From positions 42,111-106,110 of the forward strand of contig NZ_JAGGOY010000029.1 in assembly GCF_018614095.1 (NCBI RefSeq): 64,000 nt of DNA, in the 5' to 3' direction. Below, one piece after another: positions 63,814 to 64,000 of this stretch; position 1 is the stretch's first letter, and each line of letters starts with the position of its first letter. The notes under the pieces were generated by a model. It did no database searches and had not been told where the DNA came from. It saw nothing but the letters and a program-made list of their open reading frames with translations. This stretch comes from Streptomyces sp. ISL-87 (GTDB lineage Bacteria; Actinomycetota; Actinomycetes; Streptomycetales; Streptomycetaceae). The position numbers and the translations under genes were made by a program.

Positions 63814-64000
63814 TGCCGTGGCCGGCAAGGTTCACCGGGTCGCGACGCTCCCCCAGCTACCGCTGGGAGGTGCCCCCAGGCACGGCACCTCGCCGCGTTG
63901 TCGGACCACGCAAGTACGTCCAGTACGAGCCGCGGCCCTCCGCCTTGCGATGCACCGCACCGGACGCCGCGCCCCGGCAAACCTTTCCGGCCACGGCACT
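63812..64000. mobile_element. MITE-like element with 21-bp terminal inverted repeats
   Basis: The sequence from 63812 (agtgccgtggccggcaagg) is matched in inverted orientation by 63980-64000 with one mismatch in 21. Inside are short hairpins (cccccagctaccgctgggag) and no coding capacity. The first bases overlap the kinase stop codon TAG. The window ends at the right terminal repeat, so a possible target duplication cannot be seen. Non-coding size of about 190 bp and perfect-looking termini fit a miniature inverted-repeat transposable element. Confidence 0.8.

Overview
The window is a piece of a Streptomyces chromosome. GC content is very high, third codon positions are almost all G or C, GTG starts and 4-bp GTGA overlaps are frequent, and there are resuscitation-promoting factors, an Scr1-type XRE regulator with DUF397, sortase substrates and a tRNA-Leu(UAA) that is recognisably bldA. 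Most of it is conserved core chromosome. The order mfd, rpf, eno, divIC, ndh, cfa, ABC transporter resembles, from memory, the S. coelicolor chromosome. Short accessory or decayed patches interrupt it.

Region by region. 1-6.4 kb: the end of a FtsX/MacB permease, mfd, and two paralogous lipoproteins on the minus strand. 6.4-10.9 kb: an HTH/N6-methylase/specificity fusion, then a membrane protein translationally coupled to a Ser/Thr kinase. 10.9-13.7 kb: an accessory patch with an XRE regulator and DUF397 partner, a small divergent CxxC protein, and a heap of gene fragments (kinase tail, two DUF397 copies, an antitoxin remnant, a frameshifted cysteine-containing remnant). 13.7-20.6 kb: YfhO-like membrane protein, SurA-like lipoprotein, MazG, and a flavohemoglobin divergent from a P450. 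20.7-23 kb: two Rpf muralytic enzymes, the second behind a c-di-AMP (ydaO-type) riboswitch. 23-30.4 kb: enolase, DivIC/FtsB-like protein, DUF501, Ppx/GppA, a nonsense-mutated antitoxin, Rex-like operators, type II NADH dehydrogenase and a cyclopropane-synthase-family methyltransferase. 30.4-34.4 kb: MacB-type ABC exporter and bldA. 34.5-45.1 kb: Bax-inhibitor-like membrane protein, small hypotheticals, thiolase, SGNH hydrolase, cystathionine beta-synthase, RpiR regulator, a frameshifted FAD monooxygenase and a NUDIX hydrolase. 45.3-46 kb: VapBC-like toxin-antitoxin pair. 46-53 kb: a PLP decarboxylase divergent from a histidine-utilisation operon (hutU, M20 amidohydrolase, hutF, hutI). 53.1-57.6 kb: a four-gene cell-surface cluster with LPQTG and LAETG sortase substrates. 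57.6-59.8 kb: two broken ISL3 transposase pieces around a hypothetical gene. 59.8-64 kb: POT peptide transporter, a two-component system, and a MITE-like element at the window end.

The genes connect around a few themes. bldA supplies the only tRNA for UUA codons, and the single in-frame TTA I noticed is in the flavohemoglobin gene of the same window. Redox control is suggested by two Rex-like operators upstream of ndh. Cell-wall remodelling links the Rpf pair, the c-di-AMP switch, DivIC and the sortase substrates. Several genes (methylase, flavohemoglobin, ndh, vapB, response regulator) have a -10-like hexamer so close to the start codon that leaderless transcripts are likely. Pseudogenes, tandem duplications and inverted-repeat elements mark the places where the otherwise conserved chromosome is being remodelled.
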